NCBI GenBank assembly: GCA_016342585.1
Contig: JAEINK010000015.1
Location: forward strand, 1-64,000
DNA: 64,000 nt
Source: Spirochaetales bacterium
GTDB taxonomy: Bacteria; Spirochaetota; Spirochaetia; UBA9216
Reading direction: 5' to 3'
Below the pieces are notes generated by a model. It searched no databases. It had not been told where the DNA came from and was given only the letters and a program-made list of their open reading frames with translations. Shown here piece by piece: positions 34,083 through 44,080 of this stretch. Position 1 is the stretch's first letter; each line of letters starts with the position of its first letter. Both the position numbers and the translations under genes were made by a program.

Positions 34083-37049
34083 ATGGAAAATTCGAATATT
34101 TATCAACCTATACATTGCCGCTCATCCTACTCCTTTTTGAGAGGAGTTTTAAGCCCCGAAGAGATCTGTGAACGGGCTGCAAGGCAGGGAGCCTGGGCTG
34201 TCGGGATCATGGATGTAAACGGTTTTTATGGTCTACCTGATTTCTATGAGGCCGCCGAGTCCCGGGGTTTGAAGCCTGTTACCGGGATGGAGATTCACTT
34301 TAAGGGTGAATATCTCCTAAGTGCCTTTTGCCTGGAACAGGGAGGGTATTCATTTCTGAATCGTATGGTTACAGAAATGCACAGGGTGGAGAGCCGGGCC
34401 GGGAGCTTTAATCCCATGGATTACCTCCTCTCCGAAGGCTGGGAGGGACTGGCTTTTGCCTCAAACCGTCTGGAAATACTCTCTGCATTGAAGGCCGCCG
34501 GAGGAAAAAATATTTTCGCAGCCCTCTTCTGGGGAAAACCCTTTCACTCCTTTGCCGCAAATGCCCTTGCCCGGGGGATTCCGCCTCTGGCACTCAATAT
34601 GGGAATTTACAGAGATCGGAAAGAGAGCCGGATATACAAACTTTTAAGGGCTGTGGATGGAAATACCTCTATAGGGAGGCTTGAACAGGCAGAGCTACCC
34701 GAAGAGTTTCATCAGTATGTGCCTCCTCAGGAGATGTCAGCCTTTTTCTCTGCCCTGCCGCAGGCTCTCGAAAATTCTGTCCGGCTAGCCCGGGAGTCGG
34801 CAGACCGGCTTCTTCCCCGATCTTTTGTCTTTCCGCGATTCAACGGGATGGATGATACTTCCGCTGTCAACCGGCTTGAACAATTATGCCGGAAGGGGAT
34901 AAAACGGCGGTATGGTTTTGATCGGGCAGACGTTGAGGATCGTATGGCCTATGAGCTTAATATAATCCGCCGGAAGGGCTTTGCCGGTTATTTCCTTGTT
35001 GTACACGATATTGTTTCTCGTTTCCCCCGTACCTGCGGCCGGGGGAGTGCCGCCGCCAGTATTGTCTCCTATCTGCTGGGGATTACGCACGTGGACCCCC
35101 TTGAATACAACCTTTTTTTTGAACGTTTTCTTCATGAGGGGAGGATGGACCCTCCTGATATAGACATCGATTTTCCCTGGGATGAGAGGGAAGGTGCCAT
35201 GGCCTATGTTTTTGAGAAATACAAAGGGCGGGCGGGGCTTGTGGCCGATCACGTGACCTTTTCCCACCGTTCCTGCGTTCGCGAGGCTTCCCGGGCTCTC
35301 GGGTTTTCCGAGGAGGATATAACGGCCATGGTCCGGGATTGGCGGATGGGCCGGGGGAAGCCTCTTCCAGGCTTCGTCGTCCGGGCTGCCGCGGCCCTTA
35401 AGGGGCGCCCTCGGCACCTGGGGACCCATCCGGGGGGTGTTGTCATCTCTCCCGGTCCCATAACAAATTTCTCCCATTTTCAGCCTGGCGGCACAGGCTT
35501 TCCTGTCATTGCCTGGGAAAAAGATGGCACTGAGGCGGCCGGCCTGGTGAAGATAGACCTCCTGGGGAACCGATCTTTAGGGGTCCTCCGCGATTCCATC
35601 GAGCTTATAAATCCGGGTAGAAGTGAGAGGGGGCTTTCTGAAATTCACTGGGAGAGTTTTTCTCCCATCAACGATGGTGAGGTTCGCCAATTTATCGAGA
35701 CTGGTGACACTATGGGGATCTTTTATGTTGAGTCTCCGGCAACCAGGCAGCTTCTTAAAAAGATGGGGCGGGGAGATTATAGGAATCTGGTTGTGGCCAG
35801 CAGTATTATCCGTCCTGCTGCCAATAAGTGGATTAACGAGTTTGTCCGGAGGCTTAAAGGGGGAGAATATAAACCGCCTCCCGGGCCTGTAGAGGAGGTT
35901 CTTGCCGAAACCATGGGTATCATGGTTTATCAGGAAGATGTGGCCCGGGTCTCCATTGCCGCTGCCGGATTTTCGCCCTCCAGGGCGGATCTCTTAAGGA
36001 AGGTCATGTCCAAGAAAGATAGGGCCTCAAAGCTTGAGGACTTCAGGTTAGAGTTCATGAACGGTGGTCTAACAAAGGGACTTCCCCGGAAGGAGCTGGA
36101 TACGCTCTGGGATGGAATCCTTTCTTTTCAAGGGTACTCATTCTGTAAGGCCCACAGTGCCTCCTACGCTCTGGTCTCTTATCGCCTGGCCTGGATGAAA
36201 CTCCACCATCCCCTGGAATTTTTTACGGCGGTTATTAATAACGGAGGAGGGTTCTACAGTCGGCAGGTCTATCTGAATGCTCTCAGACGTCTCGGTTTTA
36301 AGATTCTCCCTCCGGATGTTAATAAAAGTGAGGCGCTCTACTCTATTGAACAGGGGCGGGATCAGGGGGCTTTAAGGGTGGGCCTGGTTCAGCTAAAAGG
36401 TATTTCAAGGAGCTTCCTTACGAAACTTCTGGTCAGCAGGGCGGCCGATGGGCCTTTTCGATCCTACTCTGATTTTGTGGACAGGTTGAACCCCTTTTTC
36501 GGAGAGATCCGTGTGCTTATAAGGACGGGGGCTCTCGATTCTTTGGAGGACGGTTTTACACGGCCCCAGCTCTTCTGGCTCTACTATCATTACTCTCCCG
36601 GGAGAGAGTTGTTTGATTCATCCAGGCCACCCCTTCTTCCCGAATATTCGGATATCGATAGACTTCTGGATGAGGTTTCACTCCTGGATATCATCATCTC
36701 TCGTCATCCGCTGGATATTTTTGTACCGAGAATTGAAGGTTGGGAGAAGCGAACAGGAACAGCGCTTGCCGATTCCCGAACTCTTGTTTGTCATGCCGGT
36801 GAACGAATACAACTGGCTGGAACCCTGGTCGCAGAAAAAGAGACCAGGACAAAAAATGAAAAAGTAATGAGTTTTGTTAGTTTTGAAGACAATTATTCGG
36901 TTTTTGAAACGGTATTCTTTCCCGAAACGTGGAAAATCTATGGTGCCACCCTCGAGAGGGGGAACGCTTTTCTCATATCCGGTAAGGTTGAACAGGAATT
37001 CGATGTCTGTCAGATACAGGTTGATGAGCTCATTTCCCTTAACAGATAA
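34083..37049 (+). CDS. dnaE2: DNA polymerase III alpha subunit, error-prone DnaE2-like
   Basis: 988 residues, shorter than replicative DnaE (about 1160). An N-terminal PHP domain (about 6-250) is degenerate: the usual H-x-H metal pair reads HCR, and the later TDH motif reads MDV. The polymerase core is intact: GRGSAAAS (about 318-325), PDIDIDF with two catalytic Asp (about 358-364) and KIDLLGN with the third (about 490). A helix-hairpin-helix region and an OB fold (about 905-980, FVSFEDN) follow. Short length and the inactive PHP site fit the translesion DnaE2 class. The usual partners ImuA and ImuB are not adjacent. It may be transcribed with the ankyrin gene 59 bases downstream. Confidence 0.82.
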   Translation: MENSNIYQPIHCRSSYSFLRGVLSPEEICERAARQGAWAVGIMDVNGFYGLPDFYEAAESRGLKPVTGMEIHFKGEYLLSAFCLEQGGYSFLNRMVTEMHRVESRAGSFNPMDYLLSEGWEGLAFASNRLEILSALKAAGGKNIFAALFWGKPFHSFAANALARGIPPLALNMGIYRDRKESRIYKLLRAVDGNTSIGRLEQAELPEEFHQYVPPQEMSAFFSALPQALENSVRLARESADRLLPRSFVFPRFNGMDDTSAVNRLEQLCRKGIKRRYGFDRADVEDRMAYELNIIRRKGFAGYFLVVHDIVSRFPRTCGRGSAAASIVSYLLGITHVDPLEYNLFFERFLHEGRMDPPDIDIDFPWDEREGAMAYVFEKYKGRAGLVADHVTFSHRSCVREASRALGFSEEDITAMVRDWRMGRGKPLPGFVVRAAAALKGRPRHLGTHPGGVVISPGPITNFSHFQPGGTGFPVIAWEKDGTEAAGLVKIDLLGNRSLGVLRDSIELINPGRSERGLSEIHWESFSPINDGEVRQFIETGDTMGIFYVESPATRQLLKKMGRGDYRNLVVASSIIRPAANKWINEFVRRLKGGEYKPPPGPVEEVLAETMGIMVYQEDVARVSIAAAGFSPSRADLLRKVMSKKDRASKLEDFRLEFMNGGLTKGLPRKELDTLWDGILSFQGYSFCKAHSASYALVSYRLAWMKLHHPLEFFTAVINNGGGFYSRQVYLNALRRLGFKILPPDVNKSEALYSIEQGRDQGALRVGLVQLKGISRSFLTKLLVSRAADGPFRSYSDFVDRLNPFFGEIRVLIRTGALDSLEDGFTRPQLFWLYYHYSPGRELFDSSRPPLLPEYSDIDRLLDEVSLLDIIISRHPLDIFVPRIEGWEKRTGTALADSRTLVCHAGERIQLAGTLVAEKETRTKNEKVMSFVSFEDNYSVFETVFFPETWKIYGATLERGNAFLISGKVEQEFDVCQIQVDELISLNR

Positions 37050-37108
37050 AGTCCAGCTTCATTCATACCGATAATCAAGTAATACTTAATCGATTTTCGG
37101 GAGGGAGA

Positions 37109-37999
37109 TTGGAAGTCCTGACAGTTTTTCTGGAAGAAGATGGAAATAAAGCCGAAACCTACAAAAAAGAGCTTGAACTCCTTGGCATTAAATCAATTCT
37201 CTTTACGATACCCAGAAAGTGGAATAAAGCTTCCATGGATCTTCTCTGTGAGAAGAAATACCTTCTCCTTGTAAATAACTCCCGTTTAGAAGATGAGTCC
37301 TGGTTTTTTTACCTTTCCGGATATCTAATGGGTAAAGACTGTGCCGGAGTCATTGCCGGGGAAGGGCTAAAAAAGCGTAGTCCCGGAAGCGGGGGATGGA
37401 AATTTATCGGGAAGCTCGATGATTTCACAAGGTATTTCCAACTTGAGAAGGCGCATTGGGATAGAAACGAAGAGATTCGTATGGCGGGGGAGGAACTCAG
37501 TAATAAAGGGTATAATCTGAATGAGGATTCAATGGTTTTCGCTCTTTTTGAAGGTGACCTTGAAGCCGTTAACCTTTTTCTTACTGCCGGATTCTCTCCA
37601 GAGGGACGGGACAGTCGGGGAACACCTCTTCTTTCAATAGCGGCCGGACGCGGTTTTTTAGAGATCATTGAAGTGTTGCTTAAGGCCGGGGCCGAGGTGG
37701 ATTGCCTGAGCCGGGACCGGAATAATACCGCTCTCATGGATGCGGCGGCCGAAGGTCGAACGGCAGCGGTCCAGATGCTCCTTGATGCAGGTGCAGGACT
37801 TGAATATAAGAGTAAAAACGGGCAGACAGCCGTGATTCTTGCTATCGGTCAGCGGCATGTCGAGACTGCAGTACTTCTGCTTGAGGTGGGGGCCGATCCC
37901 CTCGTGAAGGATGCTCTCGGCATGAGCGGTGCCGGTTATGCAAAACTTTTTAAACTGGATATAGATGAATCCCTTTTAGAGGGGAGGGGGAACGTGTGA
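37109..37999 (+). CDS. Ankyrin-repeat protein with unrecognised N-terminal domain
   Basis: 296 residues starting at TTG with a strong GGGAGGGAG just upstream. Residues 1-130 look like an alpha/beta fold (VLTVFLEEDGNKAETYKKEL, then LLLVNNSRLEDESWFFYLSG) that superficially resembles TIR-like or deoxyribosyltransferase-like folds; I cannot assign it. Residues about 145-285 contain four ankyrin repeats (TPLLSIAAGRGFLEIIEVLL, TALMDAAAEGRTAAVQMLLD, TAVILAIGQRHVETAVLLLE). No signal peptide. The end overlaps the next gene (GTGTGA), so the two are coupled. Confidence 0.8.
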   Translation: MEVLTVFLEEDGNKAETYKKELELLGIKSILFTIPRKWNKASMDLLCEKKYLLLVNNSRLEDESWFFYLSGYLMGKDCAGVIAGEGLKKRSPGSGGWKFIGKLDDFTRYFQLEKAHWDRNEEIRMAGEELSNKGYNLNEDSMVFALFEGDLEAVNLFLTAGFSPEGRDSRGTPLLSIAAGRGFLEIIEVLLKAGAEVDCLSRDRNNTALMDAAAEGRTAAVQMLLDAGAGLEYKSKNGQTAVILAIGQRHVETAVLLLEVGADPLVKDALGMSGAGYAKLFKLDIDESLLEGRGNV

Positions 38000-38640
38000 T
38001 TCTCCTCTCCGTCACAGGAGTACTTCTCACCCTTTTCAGGATTGTCATTGGAATTTCTGAGGGCAGTTTAGCCCTTGTCCTGCTTGGAATTTGGAGCGGA
38101 TTTATACTGATCGAAGTGTTCGGGCTCATAGATCCATTTCTCTCTCAGGTGACGATACTTCCTGTGAAAAGCCCCCCTCCTGTGTCAGAAATCCAAAAAC
38201 CTGCTTCTTCTCCGGAGAGGAGTGTAAATATTGTTCGTCTTGTTCTCCTTTTTCTTGTAGCCACAATCCTTCCGGGTATTGGAATGTCCTCTATAAAGTC
38301 ATTTTTCCAGATTTATATGGGGGTGAAATCAGGATTTACCGGGCTTATATCCCTCATGACAATTATGGGTTCGGTAATCCTCTGGGAAGGGTGCTTTTTA
38401 CCATTTTTAGCCAATCGAAGGAGGCGAGCTCTTAAGGGAAGGCTTCAGATTCTTCTGGGTTTGATGGTTTTTAGCATCTCCGGTGCTGCCTATTTTTTCG
38501 GGGGGATGTTTCGCCTGGTTGAACCCGCAGGCAATCTATTCCTTTGCATGATTCTCTTTATTCGTGTTCTTGGTGAACTTCTTATAAGGATCCCTCAGTT
38601 GTTTCCAGGTGAAAATAGAGATCTTGTTTCTGTGGAATAG
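37996..38640 (+). CDS. Polytopic membrane protein of unknown function
   Basis: 214 residues starting at GTG inside the stop of the ankyrin gene. About six hydrophobic segments are visible (about 1-18, 24-45, 73-95, 105-130, 150-170, 178-200), with a proline-rich cytoplasmic or external loop at about 55-70. No family recognised. Coupling to the ankyrin gene suggests the two act together. Confidence 0.65.
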   Translation: MILLSVTGVLLTLFRIVIGISEGSLALVLLGIWSGFILIEVFGLIDPFLSQVTILPVKSPPPVSEIQKPASSPERSVNIVRLVLLFLVATILPGIGMSSIKSFFQIYMGVKSGFTGLISLMTIMGSVILWEGCFLPFLANRRRRALKGRLQILLGLMVFSISGAAYFFGGMFRLVEPAGNLFLCMILFIRVLGELLIRIPQLFPGENRDLVSVE

Positions 38641-38777
38641 GTTTTTTTAAGAATTTCCACCCCAATCAAAATGAAGATAGGGGAGTCTTTTTTCATGGTA
38701 TTTCTCTTTTAAAATCCTGGTTTTTGCATAAAATTTGGAAATTCAATTGTCTATTCTCAATAAGATTCTTCATCGGG

Positions 38778-38806
38778 TTGACAACTGTCGCTGACGTTAG
38801 TATGTT
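38778..38806 (+). promoter_or_regulatory. Sigma-70 promoter, leaderless geometry
   Basis: Perfect TTGACA (38778-38783), 17 bases, then TATGTT (38801-38806). Six T residues follow, then the ATG at 38813, so transcription should start at the start codon. No Shine-Dalgarno sequence exists. Confidence 0.68.
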
Positions 38807-38812
38807 TTTTTT

Positions 38813-39622
38813 ATGAAGCATTCTGCAACCTATACTATTTTTCATATCTACAGAAAAGATGGAACACCTCTTTTTTTACATCCATTCCAGAATCCCTCCT
38901 TCATGGGAGAGCTGTTGAAGGAGTTGGATGGGGATACCCCTCCCGTTTTTAAGGGGCTTTATGGAAAGGAGCCCCGGGTGGAGTCTCTTACCTTTTTCAG
39001 AAACGAACTCTATCGAATAATTGAACAGAGTGTAAATGGGTGGATGGCCGAAAAAAGATTCATCCCCCGCTTTCTTTTCAGTGCACTGGTATTCCTTGTT
39101 ACCTATTTTTTCTGTGCGGTGGTTATTCGGGATCCCATCCCCATGATAGATGAAATTCTCATTGGTACTGGAACCTCGATTGCAGCTTATTTCCTTATGG
39201 GTAGAAGTTTTAAAAACTCTAATGTTGCCGGAAAAAAAAGGATCCAGATGCGGGAGATAGTCGATAAAATCGTCTTTGAACAGAGTGGTTTTCTACTCAA
39301 GGTTGAAGATGTTCTTCAGACAAAAGAGTCCCTTGCCGTGGGAACACTCATGGAGGATATTATTAAATCTGACCCTTCAGAACCTGATTTTTCGTATCCG
39401 GACTCCTCTGGAAAGAATGAAGAGGCATACGAACTTCTCCGCTATCTTGAGGCTCATTTTGACAAGGATATTGTAAAGTGGCATGAAAAGTCGGTTGCAT
39501 CGGTGAAAAGCGGCTCGGCGGCTGGAAAAGCGAAACCGGGTAAAAATGTTCGCGGAATAAAAAAGGTGGATCTTCCTCTTTTTTCAACTTACGCGAAACT
39601 TAAGGAATTTTGTCGAAAATAG
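38813..39622 (+). CDS. Unknown protein with two central membrane helices
   Basis: 269 residues. The first 80 are soluble, two adjacent hydrophobic helices lie at about 84-130, and the C-terminal 140 residues are charged with a basic stretch near 235-255 (AAGKAKPGKNVRGIKK). No family recognised. It has its own promoter placed so that the message would lack a leader. It converges on the UPF0164 gene with only seven bases between stops. Confidence 0.65.
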   Translation: MKHSATYTIFHIYRKDGTPLFLHPFQNPSFMGELLKELDGDTPPVFKGLYGKEPRVESLTFFRNELYRIIEQSVNGWMAEKRFIPRFLFSALVFLVTYFFCAVVIRDPIPMIDEILIGTGTSIAAYFLMGRSFKNSNVAGKKRIQMREIVDKIVFEQSGFLLKVEDVLQTKESLAVGTLMEDIIKSDPSEPDFSYPDSSGKNEEAYELLRYLEAHFDKDIVKWHEKSVASVKSGSAAGKAKPGKNVRGIKKVDLPLFSTYAKLKEFCRK

Positions 39623-39629
39623 GTTTTCT

Positions 39630-40853
39630 TTATCTTAGACGATTCATCTCTTCCATACGGGTGTAGAGTGAGAGCGTTTCATTGGCTATATTCATATACT
39701 CCTGGGCAGGCTGAAAACCCGGATCCAGGTTCAGGGCTGCCTGCCAGTATTTTACGGCTGTTTCCAGATCTCCCAGGGCGTATGCCTCCAAACCTGATAT
39801 GAAGTACTGATCAACCTCAAATCTGAAACTTTCCCTTCCGCTGTCACCCATGTTCATCGTTGCTTCCAGGCTGAATCTATCCAGGGAATCGGTCTGGGTC
39901 CCTAAATCCAGGGTATAATTCACCAGGATACTCATATCCGACAGGAGAAGTTCACTCCCCATGGATAATCTGGGGTTACCACCGCTGTAATTAAAACCGG
40001 TCTGCATAGAGAAGAAGTCTGTCACCTGAAGATCAGCTCCACCTGCCAGATACCATGAATCCACCTCACCCACATCGGGATACAGAGCAAAAGGTAGATT
40101 GAAATCGAAGGCGATCAAAAGTGGACGGATGGGGGCATAGGAAAATCCCGCGGAAGCCTCAGAGGGGAGGGGATCTCCCTTGGCCGCCAGGCCGAGGTTA
40201 CTCACCTTCAAACCTGCGAAGAAGTTTCTATCTCTGGAATCATAGAATTTAAGAAAGTTGAATTGAGTCATAACACCAATATCGGCCATGACTGAAAAAA
40301 GAGACTGGCCGGGATAAAGTGATTCTGAAACTGATCTGAAGGCTGTCTTTAAATTCCCTCCTACAGTGACCCCCCTGAAGTAATAGCTTGAGAGGAAATT
40401 GTATGAGGCATTTAAGGTAATAACCCCTTCAGGAATAAGGGCTGCGCCTGTCGATTCTCCCCAGGAGTTACGGGCGGTGAAGTCAATGTGCATGAACTGG
40501 CCTGAAATCCCTATCCCTAAGTTGTTAAATCGGTTTGTATACCCAATAGATTCAATACTGACATCCCCAATCCCATCCGTATGTGAAAAAAGGAGACCTG
40601 AAGTTCCGAGAATCGAGGTCCCGGCAGGATTACCCAGGATAGTGCTCCCATCTTTGGCAACCGCTGTTGAAGCTGTCCCCATGGAGAGAGACCGCAGCCC
40701 CAGGGGCAGCTTCAGGAGGGGGAATACCGTTTTTCCGGTGTTTTCGTCAATAAACCAACTGGATGCCGCACCGTAATAATCCGAAAATTCCTGACCTGAC
40801 AGGCCGTTAAGAGTGAGTAGAATAAGCAATAAAAAAAGCAGTCCTCTCTTCAT
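39630..40853 (-). CDS. UPF0164-family outer-membrane beta-barrel protein with TPR tail
   Basis: 407 residues with a signal peptide cut after SGQ (about residue 21). The LGLRSLSMGTASTAVAKDGS and NPAGTS pattern near the start is typical of PorV/FadL-like barrels, called UPF0164 in Treponema. The middle is alternating beta sequence. The last 50 residues form one TPR (GDLETAVKYWQAALNLDPGF), also usual for this spirochaete family. Likely an outer-membrane channel for hydrophobic compounds or a secretion partner; which one is not shown. The -10 lies seven bases before the ATG. Confidence 0.85.
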   Translation of the reverse strand: MKRGLLFLLLILLTLNGLSGQEFSDYYGAASSWFIDENTGKTVFPLLKLPLGLRSLSMGTASTAVAKDGSTILGNPAGTSILGTSGLLFSHTDGIGDVSIESIGYTNRFNNLGIGISGQFMHIDFTARNSWGESTGAALIPEGVITLNASYNFLSSYYFRGVTVGGNLKTAFRSVSESLYPGQSLFSVMADIGVMTQFNFLKFYDSRDRNFFAGLKVSNLGLAAKGDPLPSEASAGFSYAPIRPLLIAFDFNLPFALYPDVGEVDSWYLAGGADLQVTDFFSMQTGFNYSGGNPRLSMGSELLLSDMSILVNYTLDLGTQTDSLDRFSLEATMNMGDSGRESFRFEVDQYFISGLEAYALGDLETAVKYWQAALNLDPGFQPAQEYMNIANETLSLYTRMEEMNRLR

Positions 40854-40860
40854 CTAATCC

Positions 40861-40889
40861 AATATACATCAAATCTCTTGTGATTTCTA
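40861..40889 (-). promoter_or_regulatory. Candidate promoter of the UPF0164 gene, near-leaderless
   Basis: On the minus strand TAGAAA (40884-40889), 17 bases, TATATT (40861-40866), then seven bases to the ATG at 40853. The sequence between them contains only a weak GGAT. Confidence 0.45.
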
Positions 40890-41062
40890 TTCTTATCGGC
40901 TCAGGAAGGCCTAATTTTTAGTTATCTGTAAATATTCTTTTCTTTATCCTGTAAACAGTTAGAAAAAAAAATTCTCATCATACAAGGACTCAGATGAGAC
41001 GGAAATTCTGCCGATAATATGATACATTAGACTAGGAAAACATCTTTGAAAAACCGGGAAAA

Positions 41063-44000
41063 ATGGTAAGATTGGGATATAAAAAACTTATACTTCTCTT
41101 TTTGATTCTGCTCCTTCCGTTCGGCTTATATGCCGGAGGTCAGAAGGAGGGGGATCTCCTTGTGCAAGTTGAAAAACTGATCGAAGAGAGACACTACAAT
41201 GAGGCCATCTCTCTCGTTACCCAGGTTGCAAAGGATGAGCCTTCCCGTTTCGATGATGTAAATAAACTTCTTCAAAAAATCCTCCTCGCCCAGAAGGAAT
41301 ATAACGAAAAGTATGCCAACCTTCTGGATACTTATGAGACTGACCTTCAGGAATCGTATGTTTTGATCAAGGAGCTGGAGGATATGAATCCCGATGCCAA
41401 TGAAAGAACCCGCCAATCCCTAATCCGTGCCCGGGAAACTGCCGGATTTGTTTTTAACAGGAACAGGTGGGAAGAGATTATGGCTGCCGGTCTGGAAGAG
41501 ATGAATGCCGGGAATTATTGGGAAGCTGTGGAAATCTACAGGAGCGGTTTTGATCTTTCAAAAGATATTTTTGATGATTTCGGCTATGAACCCGCCTTTA
41601 TCTCCCGCGTTGATACCAATACTAACAAGATGAATACTACTCTTGACCGTTTTGCTGAAATGAAATCTTTTATCGACACTCACCGTGATGCAGAGAATAC
41701 AGCTTTCAGGGAGGGAGACCTGACAGGATATACCGAGAGTTTCAACCTGGTCTATGACGATTTAAGAGAGCTGTCGGAGCTGATGGTTCTCCTGGACGTG
41801 GGGGTCGAAAACTATGATCAGCTTGAATTGGATATCAGAACCGCCAGGGGTGATGAAAAGGAAATCCATCACCTGATTTATCTGACTCTGCTCCTTCATG
41901 GCCGTGATGATTTGAATGTTCAGGAGGGTATCTTCGGTGCACTCGAAGAGGTCTGGAATGAAGGGATGACCGAGCTGACCGAGCATACCGGGGAACTTTT
42001 CAGAGTGGCTCAGGAAACGGCATTCACTGCGCTGAGAACAGGAGAACTGCGCCTTGCCGAAGAAGCTTTACCCGCCATTCCTGAGGCGGCTGTTTTTGAG
42101 CAGAGGGCTATTTCTCTCTGGACGGGAAGATTGAGACCGGGAACGGATGGAAGCCTGAATGAGGGTGATAAGGCCATTGCGGATCGCTGGATCATAAGAA
42201 GCAATGATGTGCGCTACAAAAGTCTGGTTTCCCGATCCTATCTTGATTATATCACCGGATACGAAAATATTGACCAGATTATTCAGGCTTCCGGCCGGAT
42301 CAGCGATGTCGCTCAGGGGCTACCCCTGCGCAGTAGATATCAAGAGCAAAATATTGATACACTCCGGCAAATTGAAACCTGGGAAAAAGAGGCTCAAATT
42401 CTTGCTACCAGAAGTTCTGAATGGATCGATGATGAAACCAAAGGGTTTGTCGATGAGCTGATCGCATATTTTCAAGGCAGTAAAAATGATATCTATGAGG
42501 GTGAGCTTGCCCTTCTTGGTCGAATGGGGGCACTTGAACGGGAAATTCTTGAAGCCCGCCTTGTTGAGGTTGAGGCTCTATACAGTGAGGGGCTTACTCT
42601 TCTCCAGGGGATTCCTCTTGAAATAACCACCGGTGGGGCGGAAGGGGAAGAACTTCAGGTTCAGGAGATTCTGGCTGTCTATCCCGACAGGGCTGTCGAG
42701 GCTCTCAGTGTTGTTTCTGCCCCCTTATCTGAATTAAAGGCCGGGGTCAGGGCTGTAAAGGAGGCTCTCTCGAAGGAGCCCCTTGAATTCAGGGAAACTG
42801 CACTCATTTCGGCTTTGGTCGCGAGGGAAGATACCATGCTGGACAGGATAAACATCATTGAAAATGGAATCTCATCTAATATTGCTGCAGCAGAAGAGGA
42901 GATTTTCACTGCCCAGAGATTCAGGCAGGAGGGAGACCGTCGGCTGAATGAATCCCAGCAGCTTCTGGCCAGGGGGCAGTATCCTGCAGCCAAAGAACGT
43001 TTAACCGCCGCCAGTCTCAGGTATGATGAGTCTCTCATTCACCAGGAAGATTCTGCTCTCAGGACATTGCGAGATATTGATATTCCTGAACTGTTTGCTG
43101 AAATTCAGCGAGAAGAAAATAAGCTGGTTATTCGGCAGGTTCGAGAATACCTGACCGAAGGTCAGAACCTCTACTCCCAAACCAACTTTGCCGGGGCGAA
43201 TACCCAGTTCCTTCGTGCCCAGAATCGTTGGGCCGATACGAACGTGGAGGCCAACTCGGAGGTTGAATACTGGTTGGAGCTGACCAAAACAGCCCTCTCC
43301 GTTACAACCGGTCGCGAAATCGCCCAGACAGATCCTCTTTTTACAGAGATGATCCAGTACCTCAACCAGGCCACCGAGGATTACATCACTGGTGTTTCCC
43401 ATATGGGTGAAAATAATTCTGATGATGCAGACCTCTCTTTCAACCAGGCTGAGCGGAATCTGCTTTATGTTCAGCAGTTCTTCCCCTTCAACAAGGATGC
43501 CAGGGTTCTCACAATAAAAATCGCCCAGCAGCGGGATCCCCAGGGATTTAAGGACCTTTTCAGTAAAGATTTTACTGATGCCCGGAGACAGATCAGTACC
43601 AATCCTCAACAGGCTTATGTCGAATTGAAGGACCTTGAAGCCATTGATCCCCGGTATCCGGGTCTCCAGGCGGCCATAGTTGAGGCCGAGTATGCCACAG
43701 GGATCAAGGTTCGACCGGCGGATCCCAGGAAAATTGCTCGATCCCAGGAACTATATGCGGATGCCCAGGCTATATTCAATAGTAATAATCAGACGGAATT
43801 TCAGGTTGCCCTGGCTTATCTTGATGAAGCCATCGCACTCAATTCGAATTATCAAGCTGCGATCCGGCTTAAGGATTCTGTTGCTGTGGCTATGGGAGGA
43901 ACTTCTTCGGAGGTTCTTTCAAGTGCGGACCAGCAGAAATTTCAGGAAGCGGTGGCAGAGTTTACCTCGGGTAATTATCTGAAAGCACAGATTATCGTGG

Positions 44001-44080
44001 ACATCCTTCTAAATAACGCTGATAATCGAAATAACACCAGGTTGCTGGAGCTTAAGGAGAGGATTGATTCGGTACGATGA
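41063..44080 (+). CDS. Large secreted helical-repeat protein of the SpoIIE operon
   Basis: 1005 residues. Signal peptide with likely cleavage LYA before GGQKEG (after residue 24). The rest is almost wholly alpha-helical and acidic, with TPR-like pairs clear at the start (IEERHYNEAISLVTQVAKDEP) and again at about 735-1000 (YLTEGQNLYSQTNFAGANTQ, QVALAYLDEAIALNSN). Expected periplasmic. It overlaps the start of the sensor phosphatase gene by four bases (ATGA). It could therefore be the periplasmic partner or ligand scaffold for that sensor; this is inference. Confidence 0.78.
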   Translation: MVRLGYKKLILLFLILLLPFGLYAGGQKEGDLLVQVEKLIEERHYNEAISLVTQVAKDEPSRFDDVNKLLQKILLAQKEYNEKYANLLDTYETDLQESYVLIKELEDMNPDANERTRQSLIRARETAGFVFNRNRWEEIMAAGLEEMNAGNYWEAVEIYRSGFDLSKDIFDDFGYEPAFISRVDTNTNKMNTTLDRFAEMKSFIDTHRDAENTAFREGDLTGYTESFNLVYDDLRELSELMVLLDVGVENYDQLELDIRTARGDEKEIHHLIYLTLLLHGRDDLNVQEGIFGALEEVWNEGMTELTEHTGELFRVAQETAFTALRTGELRLAEEALPAIPEAAVFEQRAISLWTGRLRPGTDGSLNEGDKAIADRWIIRSNDVRYKSLVSRSYLDYITGYENIDQIIQASGRISDVAQGLPLRSRYQEQNIDTLRQIETWEKEAQILATRSSEWIDDETKGFVDELIAYFQGSKNDIYEGELALLGRMGALEREILEARLVEVEALYSEGLTLLQGIPLEITTGGAEGEELQVQEILAVYPDRAVEALSVVSAPLSELKAGVRAVKEALSKEPLEFRETALISALVAREDTMLDRINIIENGISSNIAAAEEEIFTAQRFRQEGDRRLNESQQLLARGQYPAAKERLTAASLRYDESLIHQEDSALRTLRDIDIPELFAEIQREENKLVIRQVREYLTEGQNLYSQTNFAGANTQFLRAQNRWADTNVEANSEVEYWLELTKTALSVTTGREIAQTDPLFTEMIQYLNQATEDYITGVSHMGENNSDDADLSFNQAERNLLYVQQFFPFNKDARVLTIKIAQQRDPQGFKDLFSKDFTDARRQISTNPQQAYVELKDLEAIDPRYPGLQAAIVEAEYATGIKVRPADPRKIARSQELYADAQAIFNSNNQTEFQVALAYLDEAIALNSNYQAAIRLKDSVAVAMGGTSSEVLSSADQQKFQEAVAEFTSGNYLKAQIIVDILLNNADNRNNTRLLELKERIDSVR

